12,302 bases of DNA from contig DDKN01000133.1 of NCBI GenBank assembly GCA_002339725.1, positions 1 to 12,302 of the forward strand, in the 5' to 3' direction. Below, piece by piece: positions 1-5,940 of this stretch. A program made the position numbers and the translations under genes. The notes under the pieces are model-generated. The model saw only the letters and a list, made by a program, of their open reading frames with translations. It was not told where the DNA came from and did no database searches. Each line of letters begins with the position of its first letter. Position 1 is the stretch's first letter. Source of the stretch: Thiobacillus sp. UBA2597 (GTDB lineage Bacteria > Pseudomonadota > Gammaproteobacteria > Burkholderiales > Thiobacillaceae).

Positions 1-17
1 AGGGTGGCGTTTTTGTT
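1..17 (-). terminator. possible truncated terminator beyond ssrA
   Basis: Immediately beyond the CCA end, the minus strand runs AACAAAAACGCCACCCT to the window edge. On the plus strand this is a GC-rich arm (AGGGTGGC) followed by GTTTTTGTTT, the form of the right half of a rho-independent hairpin. If the other arm lies just outside the window, it would be a terminator working in both directions for ssrA and a convergent gene. Only one arm is visible, so this is an inference. Confidence 0.35.
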
Positions 18-380
18 TGGTGGAGGCGGCGGGAATCGAACCCGCGTCCGCAAGCCCTCTACAGTCAGTTCTACATACTTAGCCTGGTCGTTTGATTTGA
101 CCCGCAACCCGCCGACCGGCAGGCTGGTTACGAGCGATCCGCTAGGTTTCCGTGCAAGCCCCCGCGGCTCAGGCTTGCCTTGCTCCTGCTGTTTATGACG
201 CTGCTGCTGGTTTTACCCAGCCCGACCCGCAGGCCGATCGGTGCAGCGTCCGGCCTTAAGCGGCCAGAGCGTAAGATTCGTCGTTGGCGACTATCTTTTT
301 GACGGATGGATTAACGAGGTAGCCCGCTCCTCGGTATGCCCTAACTGCTTTGCAACCCACGTCGAAACCAGGTCGCCCCC
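18..380 (-). ncRNA. ssrA: tmRNA (10Sa RNA)
   Basis: tmRNA rescues stalled ribosomes with SmpB. It enters the A site as an alanyl-tRNA mimic and then supplies a short reading frame that tags the nascent chain for proteolysis. Read on the minus strand, the 5' end GGGGGCGACC pairs over seven positions (one G-U) with the 3' CGCCTCC before the discriminator A and an encoded CCA at 20-18. The TpsiC-like arm GGGTTCGATTCCC lies at 43-27, and the TTTCGAC segment of the degenerate D arm follows the 5' stem. The resume frame is at 288-256 and reads ANDESYALAA then TAA. The total of 363 nt matches the usual one-piece tmRNA length. It is not permuted into two pieces: the order is acceptor 5' strand, tag, then tRNA-like 3' end. 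Certain as to family; the ends are set by the acceptor pairing. Confidence 0.97.
256..288 (-). other. tmRNA proteolysis-tag reading frame
   Basis: Ten sense codons beginning GCC AAC GAC GAA and ending GCC GCT TAA encode ANDESYALAA. The ALAA terminus is the typical proteobacterial degron, recognised in other species by ClpXP-type proteases. The resume codon is GCC, preceded by ATAGTC, which resembles the conserved UAGUC upstream element that positions the ribosome. It lies inside ssrA and has no start codon of its own. Confidence 0.93.
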
Positions 381-395
381 GCAGTACAGGCCTCT

Positions 396-423
396 ATGAT
401 GCCCGCAATCGGAAAAAGTTCAA
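396..423 (-). promoter_or_regulatory. putative sigma-70 promoter of ssrA
   Basis: On the minus strand, TTGAAC at 423-418 (4 of 6 matches to the -35 consensus) is followed, after 16 bases, by CATCAT at 401-396 (4 of 6 matches to the -10 consensus). Transcription would begin near 389, leaving a leader of roughly 9 nt before the mature 5' end at 380, to be removed by RNase P. The -35 box contains the TGA stop codon of gph (422-420), so the promoter is embedded in the end of that gene. Both boxes are imperfect. Confidence 0.5.
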
Positions 424-1097
424 GCCGATTCGCGCATTTCCAACCAGCGCAGCAGGTCGGCCGGGCGGTCGATGAAACCGGCGGCGCCCCACTCTTCCGG
501 CCGGTCGTGCGCGCCGAGATAACCGTAGCGGGCGATCAGGGTGGGCATGCCGGCGGCACTGGCCGCCTCGACGTCGCGCTCGGCATCGCCCACGTACAGG
601 CATTCGGGCGGCTCGGCCCCGGCCAGGCGGCAGGCGTGCAGCATGGGCGCCGGGTGCGGCTTGGGCTGGGTGCAGGTGTCGCCGCTGACCACACAGGCGG
701 CCCGATCCATCAGGTCGAGGCCGCGCAGCAGGGGCACGGTGTAGCGCTCGGGCTTGTTGGTCACCACGCCCCAGCGGATGTCGTTCGCCTCCAGATCGGC
801 CAGCACCTCGGCCATGCCGGGGAAAAGGCGCGAGGCGCGCACGATGCTGGCCTCGTAGAGGGCGAGGAATTCCTGGCGCAGGGCCCGGAATTCAGCGTCT
901 TCCGGCGTGACACCGAAGCCCAGCTGCAGGAGGCCGCGCGCGCCGTGCGAGGCCTGGGGCCGGATCTGCGCCTCGGCCAGCGGAGCCAGCCCCCGGCGCT
1001 GGCGCAACTGGTTCAGGGCGAAGCCGAGATCGGGCGCGGTGTCGACCAGGGTGCCGTCGAGGTCGAACAAAACGACGCGGTAGGCGTTGCCAGGCAT
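420..1097 (-). CDS. gph: phosphoglycolate phosphatase, HAD superfamily
   Basis: A 225-residue cytosolic HAD hydrolase. It most likely dephosphorylates 2-phosphoglycolate to glycolate, clearing the product of DNA 3'-end repair or of Rubisco oxygenation. Motif I is FDLDGT with the nucleophile Asp12 and general acid Asp14. Motif II is VVTNKP with Thr113, motif III has Lys146 in QPKPHP, and motif IV is GDAERD with Asp171 and Asp175. The helical cap lies between motifs I and II (about 25-95) and carries the SHGARGLL segment typical of Gph. Length matches the family. The ATG start lies 4 bases after the ubiG stop, so the two are probably co-transcribed; ubiG-gph adjacency is common in proteobacteria. 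A pyrophosphatase or MupP-like HAD is the alternative, since substrate cannot be read from motifs. The stop overlaps the -35 box of ssrA. Confidence 0.92.
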   Translation of the reverse strand: MPGNAYRVVLFDLDGTLVDTAPDLGFALNQLRQRRGLAPLAEAQIRPQASHGARGLLQLGFGVTPEDAEFRALRQEFLALYEASIVRASRLFPGMAEVLADLEANDIRWGVVTNKPERYTVPLLRGLDLMDRAACVVSGDTCTQPKPHPAPMLHACRLAGAEPPECLYVGDAERDVEAASAAGMPTLIARYGYLGAHDRPEEWGAAGFIDRPADLLRWLEMRESA

Positions 1098-1101
1098 CGG
1101 C

Positions 1102-1797
1102 TCAGGCCTTGCGGAAGGCCATGAGGTAGTTGACGTCGGTGTCGCGTTCCAGCTTGTAGACCTTGGTGATCGGGTTGTAGGTCATGCCCATGACCTCGAC
1201 CAGGTCGAGCCCGGCCTGCCGGCCGAAGCCGGCCAGTTCGGAAGGCTTGATGAACTTGGCCCAGTCGTGGGTGCCGCGCGGCAGCAGCTTCAGAATGTAT
1301 TCGGCGCCGATGATGGCGTAGAGATAACTCTTGGGGTTGCGGTTGATGGTCGAGCAGAACACCCAGCCGCCCGGCTTGACCAGGTGGGCGCAGGCCACCA
1401 CCGTGCTGGCCGGGTCCGGCACGTGCTCCAGCATCTCCATGCAGGTGACCACGTCGAAGCTGGCCGGCCGCTGGTCGGCCAGGGCCTCGGCGGCGATCAG
1501 CTGGTAGTCGACCTGAACGCCGGATTCCAGCTTGTGCAGTTTGGCCACCTTGAGCGCCTTTTCCGACAGGTCGATGCCGGTGACCTGGGCACCCTTCCCT
1601 GCCATGCCCTCAGCCAGGATGCCGCCGCCGCAGCCGACGTCGAGCACGCTCTTGCCGGCGAGCCGGGCCAGCGTGTCGATCCATTCCAGGCGCAGGGGGT
1701 TGATCTCGTGCAAAGGTCGGAACTCGCTGTTGGGGTCCCACCAGCGATGGGCCAGGGCACTGAATTTGTCGAGTTCGGCTTGATCGGCGTTGCTCAT
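1102..1797 (-). CDS. ubiG: ubiquinone biosynthesis O-methyltransferase UbiG
   Basis: A 231-residue S-adenosylmethionine-dependent class I methyltransferase for both O-methylations of ubiquinone synthesis (2-polyprenyl-6-hydroxyphenol and demethylubiquinol). The N-terminal segment KFSALAHRWWDP, followed by FRPLHEINPLRLEWI, is the UbiG/Coq3 signature. The SAM-binding glycine loop VLDVGCGGG is at 51-59, and acidic Asp76 ends the second strand (VTGIDLSE). The family motif EMLEHV is at 121-126 and the C-terminal LLPRGTHDW-KFI signature at 181-193. Length equals the family norm. An ATG start with GGAG (1807-1804) six bases upstream supports the chosen start. It follows the 115-residue unknown gene after 37 bases and precedes gph by 4. 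No key residue is missing. Confidence 0.97.
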   Translation of the reverse strand: MSNADQAELDKFSALAHRWWDPNSEFRPLHEINPLRLEWIDTLARLAGKSVLDVGCGGGILAEGMAGKGAQVTGIDLSEKALKVAKLHKLESGVQVDYQLIAAEALADQRPASFDVVTCMEMLEHVPDPASTVVACAHLVKPGGWVFCSTINRNPKSYLYAIIGAEYILKLLPRGTHDWAKFIKPSELAGFGRQAGLDLVEVMGMTYNPITKVYKLERDTDVNYLMAFRKA

Positions 1798-1836
1798 GGT
1801 TTTCTCCGCGACGCGCTATTGTCGCCCAGGATGCGG

Positions 1837-2184
1837 CTATTCGCCACGGCTATGGCTGTCGTATTGACGGCGGAACATCGCTTCGAGTTCGTCGATGATC
1901 TCGACCACCGGCCGCTTGTGCAGGATGTGCTGGCTCATCAGGCCCGAGGCTTCGTGCAAGAGCTTGTCGCTGGCCAGCATGGGATAGGTTGCCTTCAGCC
2001 GCTTGATCGCCTGGATCACGCTTTCCTCGGCCGGGCGCGGGATGTCGAGCGGGGTCTGGGGCGGCGCCGGGCGCTCGCGCGCGGCACGGCTGGCCAGGAA
2101 CTCGGCGAACTCGAGCAGGCTGGCGCGCTGGGATTCGCTCAGGCTGCGCAAGAGGCGCAGCAGGCGGCGCTCATCCTCGGTCAT
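1837..2184 (-). CDS. conserved hypothetical protein, 115 aa
   Basis: I do not recognise a named family. The product is small, charged and predicted soluble, with no signal peptide or membrane segment. Residues 1-37 look like two helices (TEDERRLLRLLRSL, then QRASLLEFAEFLASRAARE). A proline-rich linker at about 39-52 (PAPPQTPLDIPRPAEE) follows. A second helical half at 53-108 carries VIQAIKRLKATYPML and VVEIIDELEAMFRRQY. The codon use resembles its neighbours. The ATG lies 3 bases after the lysR stop with little Shine-Dalgarno, so translation is probably coupled to lysR; ubiG follows after 37 bases. It could be a small regulatory or adaptor protein working with the LysR regulator, but that rests on position only. 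That it is a real gene is likely, given the tight fit between two genes on the same strand. Confidence 0.75.
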   Translation of the reverse strand: MTEDERRLLRLLRSLSESQRASLLEFAEFLASRAARERPAPPQTPLDIPRPAEESVIQAIKRLKATYPMLASDKLLHEASGLMSQHILHKRPVVEIIDELEAMFRRQYDSHSRGE

Positions 2185-2187
2185 GGC

Positions 2188-3114
2188 CTATTTAGTCTTG
2201 TGGAGGTAGCTGGTGGCCTCGGTGAGATAGGGACAGGAGGCCATGTAGTCGAGAAAGGCCTGCAGCAGCTTGCTGCGGAACTTCTCCTGGGGATAGACCA
2301 GGGTCAGTTGCCGGCGCAGGGGCGGATTGAGCGGCACCGCCGCCAGTTCACCCAGCTTCACCTCTTTGGCCACGGTGGTGCTGGAGACGATGGCAAAACC
2401 GAGACCGGCCGCCACTGCGCCCTTGATCGCCTCGCGGCTGCCCAGCTCCATGCTCAGGTTCAGCTCGTCGGCCGGCACGCCGTTGTGATTGAAATAGTCG
2501 TCGATCACCTCGCGCGTGCCGGAACCGGATTCGCGCGTGATGTAGGGAAAGCTGGCCAGATACTTGGGCGTGGCGACCGAGAGCTTGGCCAGCTCGCTCA
2601 TGGGCGCGCAGATCATCACCAGCTCGTCCTCGCAACAGGCCCGGGTGACCAGGTTGGGGTGATGCGAGGGCGATTCGATCAGGCCCAGATCGAGCGTGTG
2701 TTCCGCCACCTTGTTCTCGATCGTCTCCGAATTGGCCACGGTCAGCCGCGCCTGGGTTTCCGGATGCCGCTGTTTGAACTCGCCCAGCATGCGCGGCAGG
2801 ATGTATTCGGCGATCGTGGTCGAGGCGCCGATCAGGAGCGGGCCGCTGACCTGGCCGGTCAGTTCCGACACCCTCGCCTCCATCTCGGCGGTGAGGTTGA
2901 GGATGCGTTCGGCGTAATTCAGGGCGAGCTCGCCGGCCGGTGTGAGCGAGATCTTGCCGTGCGAGCGCTCGAACAGGCGCGCGTTGAAATGCTCTTCCAG
3001 CTGCTTGACCTGAAAGGTCACCGCAGGCTGGGTCATGAACAATTGTTCCGCCGCCTTGGTGAAGGAAAGCTGCTTGGCAACGGTATAGAAGACTTGAAGG
3101 CGCCGATCGGCCAT
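2188..3114 (-). CDS. LysR-family transcriptional regulator, CysL/YeiE-like
   Basis: A 308-residue LysR-type regulator. The winged helix-turn-helix is at about 1-60, with the recognition region SFTKAAEQLFMTQPAVTFQVKQ followed by the LFER-LTPAG wing. A linker helix (about 60-88) leads to a periplasmic-binding-protein-like effector domain from about 91 to 296. The effector-site strings STTIAEYILP (98-107) and RESGSGTRE (194-202) resemble the CysL/YeiE/CbbR-type subgroup, which senses sulfur- or carbon-related anions; this assignment comes from memory and the ligand cannot be deduced. Divergent transcription from lplT across 164 bases, with an AT-rich block next to its own start, suggests autoregulation and perhaps control of lplT. 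The ATG has no clear Shine-Dalgarno. The downstream 115-residue gene is 3 bases away. Confidence 0.9.
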   Translation of the reverse strand: MADRRLQVFYTVAKQLSFTKAAEQLFMTQPAVTFQVKQLEEHFNARLFERSHGKISLTPAGELALNYAERILNLTAEMEARVSELTGQVSGPLLIGASTTIAEYILPRMLGEFKQRHPETQARLTVANSETIENKVAEHTLDLGLIESPSHHPNLVTRACCEDELVMICAPMSELAKLSVATPKYLASFPYITRESGSGTREVIDDYFNHNGVPADELNLSMELGSREAIKGAVAAGLGFAIVSSTTVAKEVKLGELAAVPLNPPLRRQLTLVYPQEKFRSKLLQAFLDYMASCPYLTEATSYLHKTK

Positions 3115-3120
3115 TGCGTG

Positions 3121-3165
3121 TTTCGATTAATAGAGTGATAAAAAATAATTATGTAATTCAATCAC
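3121..3165. promoter_or_regulatory. AT-rich putative LysR operator/promoter region
   Basis: In a GC-rich window, this block just upstream of the lysR start is strikingly AT-rich. It contains TTA-N9-TAA (3127-3141), a perfect 8-base palindrome ATAATTAT (3145-3152) and GTGAT/ATCAC inverted arms (3135-3139 and 3161-3165). LysR regulators generally bind T-N11-A-type imperfect dyads beside their own promoters, so this is the natural operator candidate. On the plus strand, AATAAT at 3144-3149 could also be a -10 box for lplT. The individual sites are not resolved by eye. Confidence 0.4.
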
Positions 3166-3183
3166 AATTCGCAGTCCAGGAGT

Positions 3184-3226
3184 AGCCTGTCGGCCGCAGC
3201 GGGAATGGCGGCCGATGGCCCAGGCT
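3184..3226. repeat. GC-rich inverted repeat between lysR and lplT
   Basis: The arms TCGGCCGC (3190-3197) and GCGGCCGA (3208-3215) are perfectly complementary around a 10-base loop. Directly outside them, AGCCTG (3184-3189) pairs with CAGGCT (3221-3226), leaving a 5-base bulge TGGCC on one side. The result is a two-part stem of 14 pairs. It has no T-tract on either strand, so it does not look like a classical terminator. It sits 14 bases upstream of the extended -10 of lplT. Confidence 0.7.
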
Positions 3227-3236
3227 TCGCTTCACG

Positions 3237-3245
3237 TGGTATAAC
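3237..3245 (+). promoter_or_regulatory. putative extended -10 promoter of lplT
   Basis: TGGTATAAC is a TGn extended -10 with TATAAC at 3240-3245 (5 of 6 matches). Transcription would begin near 3252, giving a leader of about 27 nt before the ATG at 3279. No convincing -35 is visible about 17 bases upstream, where the sequence is GGCCCAGG, but extended -10 promoters can tolerate this. The inverted repeat at 3184-3226 would lie over the -26 to -68 region. Confidence 0.5.
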
Positions 3246-3278
3246 CCCACATTCACAACGATAACGCTTCGAGCTTTA

Positions 3279-4586
3279 ATGGACCGGGGTTTTTACATCA
3301 TCATGGCCGCGCAGTTTTTTTCCGCGCTGGCCGACAATGCCCTGCTGATCACCGCCATCGCCATGCTGCGGGAGATACAGGCCCCCGCCGAATACGAACC
3401 CCTGCTCAAGCTGTTCTTCACCATTTCCTACGTCGTGCTGGCGGCCTTCGTCGGCGCCTTCGCCGACTCCATGCCCAAGGGCCGGGTCATGTTCATCAGC
3501 AACACCATCAAGATCGCCGGCTGCGTGATGATGATCAGCGGGGTCAACCCGCTCTATGCCTACGCCGTGGTCGGCCTGGGCGCCGCCGCCTACTCGCCGG
3601 CCAAGTACGGCATCCTGACCGAGTACCTGCCGCACAGCAAACTGGTGCTGGCCAACAGCTGGATCGAGGGCCTGACCGTGGCGGCCATCATCCTGGGCAC
3701 CATCCTGGGCGGCTGGCTGATCAGCCCCATGATTCAGCATGCCTTCCACACGGTCGATACCTGGCTGTTCGGCAACATCCTCGATGGAAGCCTTTTCACC
3801 AGTCTGATCGACTACAGCATGATAGCGATCGCCCTGGTCTATCTGGTTGCCGCCCTGTTCAACCTGTGGATCCCGAACACCGGGGTCGATCACCGCCTAC
3901 CCCACAAATCGCCCATCTACATGCTGCGCGATTTCGCCCATTGCGTGCGCCTGCTCTGGGTCGACAAGCTGGGCCAGATCACCCTGGCGGTGACCACCCT
4001 GTTCTGGGGCGCGGGCGCCACCTTGCAGTTCATCATGCTGCGTTGGGCCGAGGAGGCCTTGCGCATCCCGCTGCACGAGGCGGCCTATCTGCAGGTGGTG
4101 TTCGCCATCGGCATCGCCATCGGTGCCGTGCTGGCCGGCCGCCTCATCCCCATCCACCAGTCGGTCAAGGTCATCACAGTCGGCATCGTCATGGGCGTCT
4201 CGGCCGCTTTCATGGCGCTGGTCACCAACATGATCCCCGCCATCGTGCTCATGCTGGCGGTGGGCGCCATGGCCGGCTTCTTCGTGGTGCCGATGAACGC
4301 CCTGCTCCAGCACCGGGGCCACATTTTGATGGGGGCCGGCCACTCCATCGCGGTGCAGAACTTCAACGAGAACCTGTCCATCCTGATCATGCTCGGCCTA
4401 TACGCCGTGCTGGTCTGGGCCGAGTTGTCGATCTACACCGTGATCATCCTGTTCAGCCTGTTCGTGGCGCTGACCATGTACCTGGTGCGCCGCTGGCACC
4501 GGTCGAACATGGAACGGCACAGGGAGGAGCTGGAACGCCTGCTGGAGGCCGCCGAGCACGTGCATCACGGGCGGCCGCAGCCATAG
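3279..4586 (+). CDS. lplT: lysophospholipid transporter LplT (MFS)
   Basis: A 435-residue inner-membrane major-facilitator protein. Its family flips lysophospholipids, chiefly lyso-phosphatidylethanolamine, from the outer to the inner leaflet for reacylation. It shows about 12 hydrophobic segments. Segments I'd call diagnostic from memory of E. coli LplT are QFFSALADNALLI (12-24), the loop 2-3 ADSMPKGRVMF (62-72), GAAAYSPAKYGILTEYLP (101-118), LFWGAGATLQF (231-241), GFFVVPMNALLQHRGH (343-358) and GAGHSIAVQNFNEN (362-375). E. coli LplT is about 40 residues shorter; the excess is mainly a charged, His-containing C-terminal tail (from about 404) and a longer loop near residue 150. The ATG has only a weak GAG-type ribosome site. 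No aas acyltransferase gene is fused or adjacent: the next gene is convergent, 7 bases away. Confidence 0.93.
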   Translation: MDRGFYIIMAAQFFSALADNALLITAIAMLREIQAPAEYEPLLKLFFTISYVVLAAFVGAFADSMPKGRVMFISNTIKIAGCVMMISGVNPLYAYAVVGLGAAAYSPAKYGILTEYLPHSKLVLANSWIEGLTVAAIILGTILGGWLISPMIQHAFHTVDTWLFGNILDGSLFTSLIDYSMIAIALVYLVAALFNLWIPNTGVDHRLPHKSPIYMLRDFAHCVRLLWVDKLGQITLAVTTLFWGAGATLQFIMLRWAEEALRIPLHEAAYLQVVFAIGIAIGAVLAGRLIPIHQSVKVITVGIVMGVSAAFMALVTNMIPAIVLMLAVGAMAGFFVVPMNALLQHRGHILMGAGHSIAVQNFNENLSILIMLGLYAVLVWAELSIYTVIILFSLFVALTMYLVRRWHRSNMERHREELERLLEAAEHVHHGRPQP

Positions 4587-4593
4587 CGCCAGG

Positions 4594-5094
4594 CTAGCGG
4601 ATCAGCGTTGGCCGGTCCGTCAGTTCGTTGCGATCGTCAAACGAAGGCGGGTAATGGCGGGCGAGCAGCCGGCCGACGGCCTGGATGCCCTGCCTCACCC
4701 CGGCCTCGAAGGCGCCGCGCCGGAAATCCGCCTCCATGTCGCGGCAAATGGCTTCCCACTCCGTCGCCTGCACCCGGCCGTTGAGGCCGCGGTCGGCCAC
4801 GATTTCGACATCGCGGTCGGCCAGCAGCAGGTAGATCAAAACCCCGTTGTTGCGCTCGGTGTCCCAGACCCGCAACTGGCTGAAGACCTCCAGCGCGCGT
4901 TCGCGCGCGCTCATGCCGCGCAACAGCGGCAGCAGGGGCAGGTTGGGCTCGACCGCGAAGCGGATCTCGCCGCCGTGCCGCACCTCCGACTCGCTGATGG
5001 CGCGCTCGATGGCCCGCCGGCTGCTGCTGGGGAATGCCCGCCAGGCCAGCCAATCCGGATAGAACAGATGCTTGAGGATGCGTACCAGCTTCAT
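4594..5094 (-). CDS. TPM-domain protein, soluble type
   Basis: A 166-residue protein that is nearly all TPM domain (the TLP18.3/Psb32/MOLO-1 fold). Family members include a thylakoid phosphatase-like protein and membrane-complex assembly factors; no activity is assigned here. Characteristic parts are GGEIRFAVE (about 41-49), RERALEVFSQLRVWDTERNNGVLIYLLLADRDVEIVADRGL (about 64-104) and DFRRGAFEAGVRQGI near 123-137. There is no signal peptide or membrane segment; FYPDWLAWRAFP near the N-terminus is aromatic and might touch a membrane. An upstream in-frame ATG at 5169 would add 25 low-complexity residues lying inside the preceding gene. ATG 5094, with AAGGTGGT about 6 bases ahead and 4 bases after that gene's stop, is the better start. 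It is last in the operon and probably works with the preceding TPM protein. Confidence 0.85.
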   Translation of the reverse strand: MKLVRILKHLFYPDWLAWRAFPSSSRRAIERAISESEVRHGGEIRFAVEPNLPLLPLLRGMSARERALEVFSQLRVWDTERNNGVLIYLLLADRDVEIVADRGLNGRVQATEWEAICRDMEADFRRGAFEAGVRQGIQAVGRLLARHYPPSFDDRNELTDRPTLIR

Positions 5095-5098
5095 GCGC

Positions 5099-5935
5099 TC
5101 ACCACCTTCCCGAGGCACCACCGCCGCCGAAGCCGCCGCCACCGCCCGACCAGCCGCCGCCGAAACCACCGCCGCCCGGCCCGCCGAAACCGCCGCCGAC
5201 GGGCCCGAAACGCTGGTTGCCGCCCAGGGTGATCAGAAAGACGACGAAGGCGATGACAAGGCCGACCACGAGCGAGCCCAACAGCAGCCAGGCCCCGAGA
5301 AAGGCAAGGCCGCCTGCCGTGGCAGCCCCGAGCAATCGGCCGAACAGCGCCCGCAGCAAGCCACCGACCACGAAGATGAACAGCAGGGCGAGCGGCAGCG
5401 CCTGTTCCAGCAAGGCCAGGGCCGACGCCTGGCGGGGCGCCGCTTCGGGCAGGGGTTCGCCCTCCACCCGCTTGATCAAGGCCGCCACCCCGGCCTCGAT
5501 GCCGCCGGCGAAGTCGCCCTGCCGGAAACGGGGCAGGATGATCGCCTCGATCACCCGTTTGGCCACCGCGTCCGGAATGGCGCCCTCCAGGCCATAACCG
5601 ACCTCGATCCGCACGGCCCGGTCGTCCTTGGCGATGAGCAGCAGGACGCCGTCGTCGATGCCCTTGCGCCCGAGCTGCCAGGCCTCGGCCACCCGGATGC
5701 CGAATTGCTCGATGGTCTCGGGCTGGGTGCTCGGCACCAGGAGCACCGCGATCTGGCTGCCCCTGGCCGCCTCCAGGGCCGCCAGCTTCTGCTCGATCGC
5801 CCCGCGCTGTTCGGCAGTCAGGGTGCCGGTCAGATCGGTCACCCGGGCGTTCAGCGGCGGCACCGCCACCTCGGCAGCGGCAGCGCTGGCGAACAGCGCG
5901 AGCAGCAGCGCGCCGAGCGCGCGGCGCAGGCTCAT
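5099..5935 (-). CDS. TPM-domain membrane protein with Gly-rich tail (YgcG family)
   Basis: A 278-residue envelope protein. It has a signal peptide (1-21, cleavage after AAA before EV). A periplasmic TPM domain at about 29-155 carries VTDLTGTLT, GIDDGVLLLIAKDDR and RIEVGYGLEGAIPDA. Two hydrophobic stretches lie at about 180-195 and 205-237. The C-terminal tail from about 245 to 278 is almost entirely glycine with Phe, Ser and Trp, as is common in the YgcG-like family. Function is unknown; association with LemA proteins is common. The ATG at 5935 is used here. A TTG at 5944, overlapping the lemA stop as TTGA, would add three residues (MTR) and is a real alternative, because AAAGG lies 12 bases before the ATG but only 3 before the TTG. 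Confidence 0.88.
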   Translation of the reverse strand: MSLRRALGALLLALFASAAAAEVAVPPLNARVTDLTGTLTAEQRGAIEQKLAALEAARGSQIAVLLVPSTQPETIEQFGIRVAEAWQLGRKGIDDGVLLLIAKDDRAVRIEVGYGLEGAIPDAVAKRVIEAIILPRFRQGDFAGGIEAGVAALIKRVEGEPLPEAAPRQASALALLEQALPLALLFIFVVGGLLRALFGRLLGAATAGGLAFLGAWLLLGSLVVGLVIAFVVFLITLGGNQRFGPVGGGFGGPGGGGFGGGWSGGGGGFGGGGASGRW

Positions 5936-5940
5936 TCGGG

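Noticed and set aside
4..198. 64-codon frame starting in the first bases, plus strand
   Set aside because: It lies wholly over the 3' half of the tmRNA gene on the opposite strand.
1087..3138. 683-codon open frame on the plus strand opposite ubiG, the 115-residue gene and lysR
   Set aside because: It runs antisense through three well-supported genes and matches no family by eye. High third-position GC keeps this frame free of stops. The composition (rich in Gly, His, Gln, Arg, Leu, Val) is typical of an antisense artefact.
4587..4593. Terminator between convergent lplT and the TPM gene
   Set aside because: Only 7 bases separate the stop codons, and no hairpin plus T-tract is visible on either strand.
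5095..5169. 25-residue N-terminal extension of the soluble TPM protein
   Set aside because: It is Ala/Val-rich sequence formed by reading the Gly-rich tail codons of the preceding gene in another frame. ATG 5094 has a good Shine-Dalgarno and a normal domain start.
5099..5200. GGC/GGT-rich repeat at the end of the membrane TPM gene as a tandem DNA repeat
   Set aside because: It is coding low-complexity for the Gly-rich tail common in this protein family, without an exact repeated unit.
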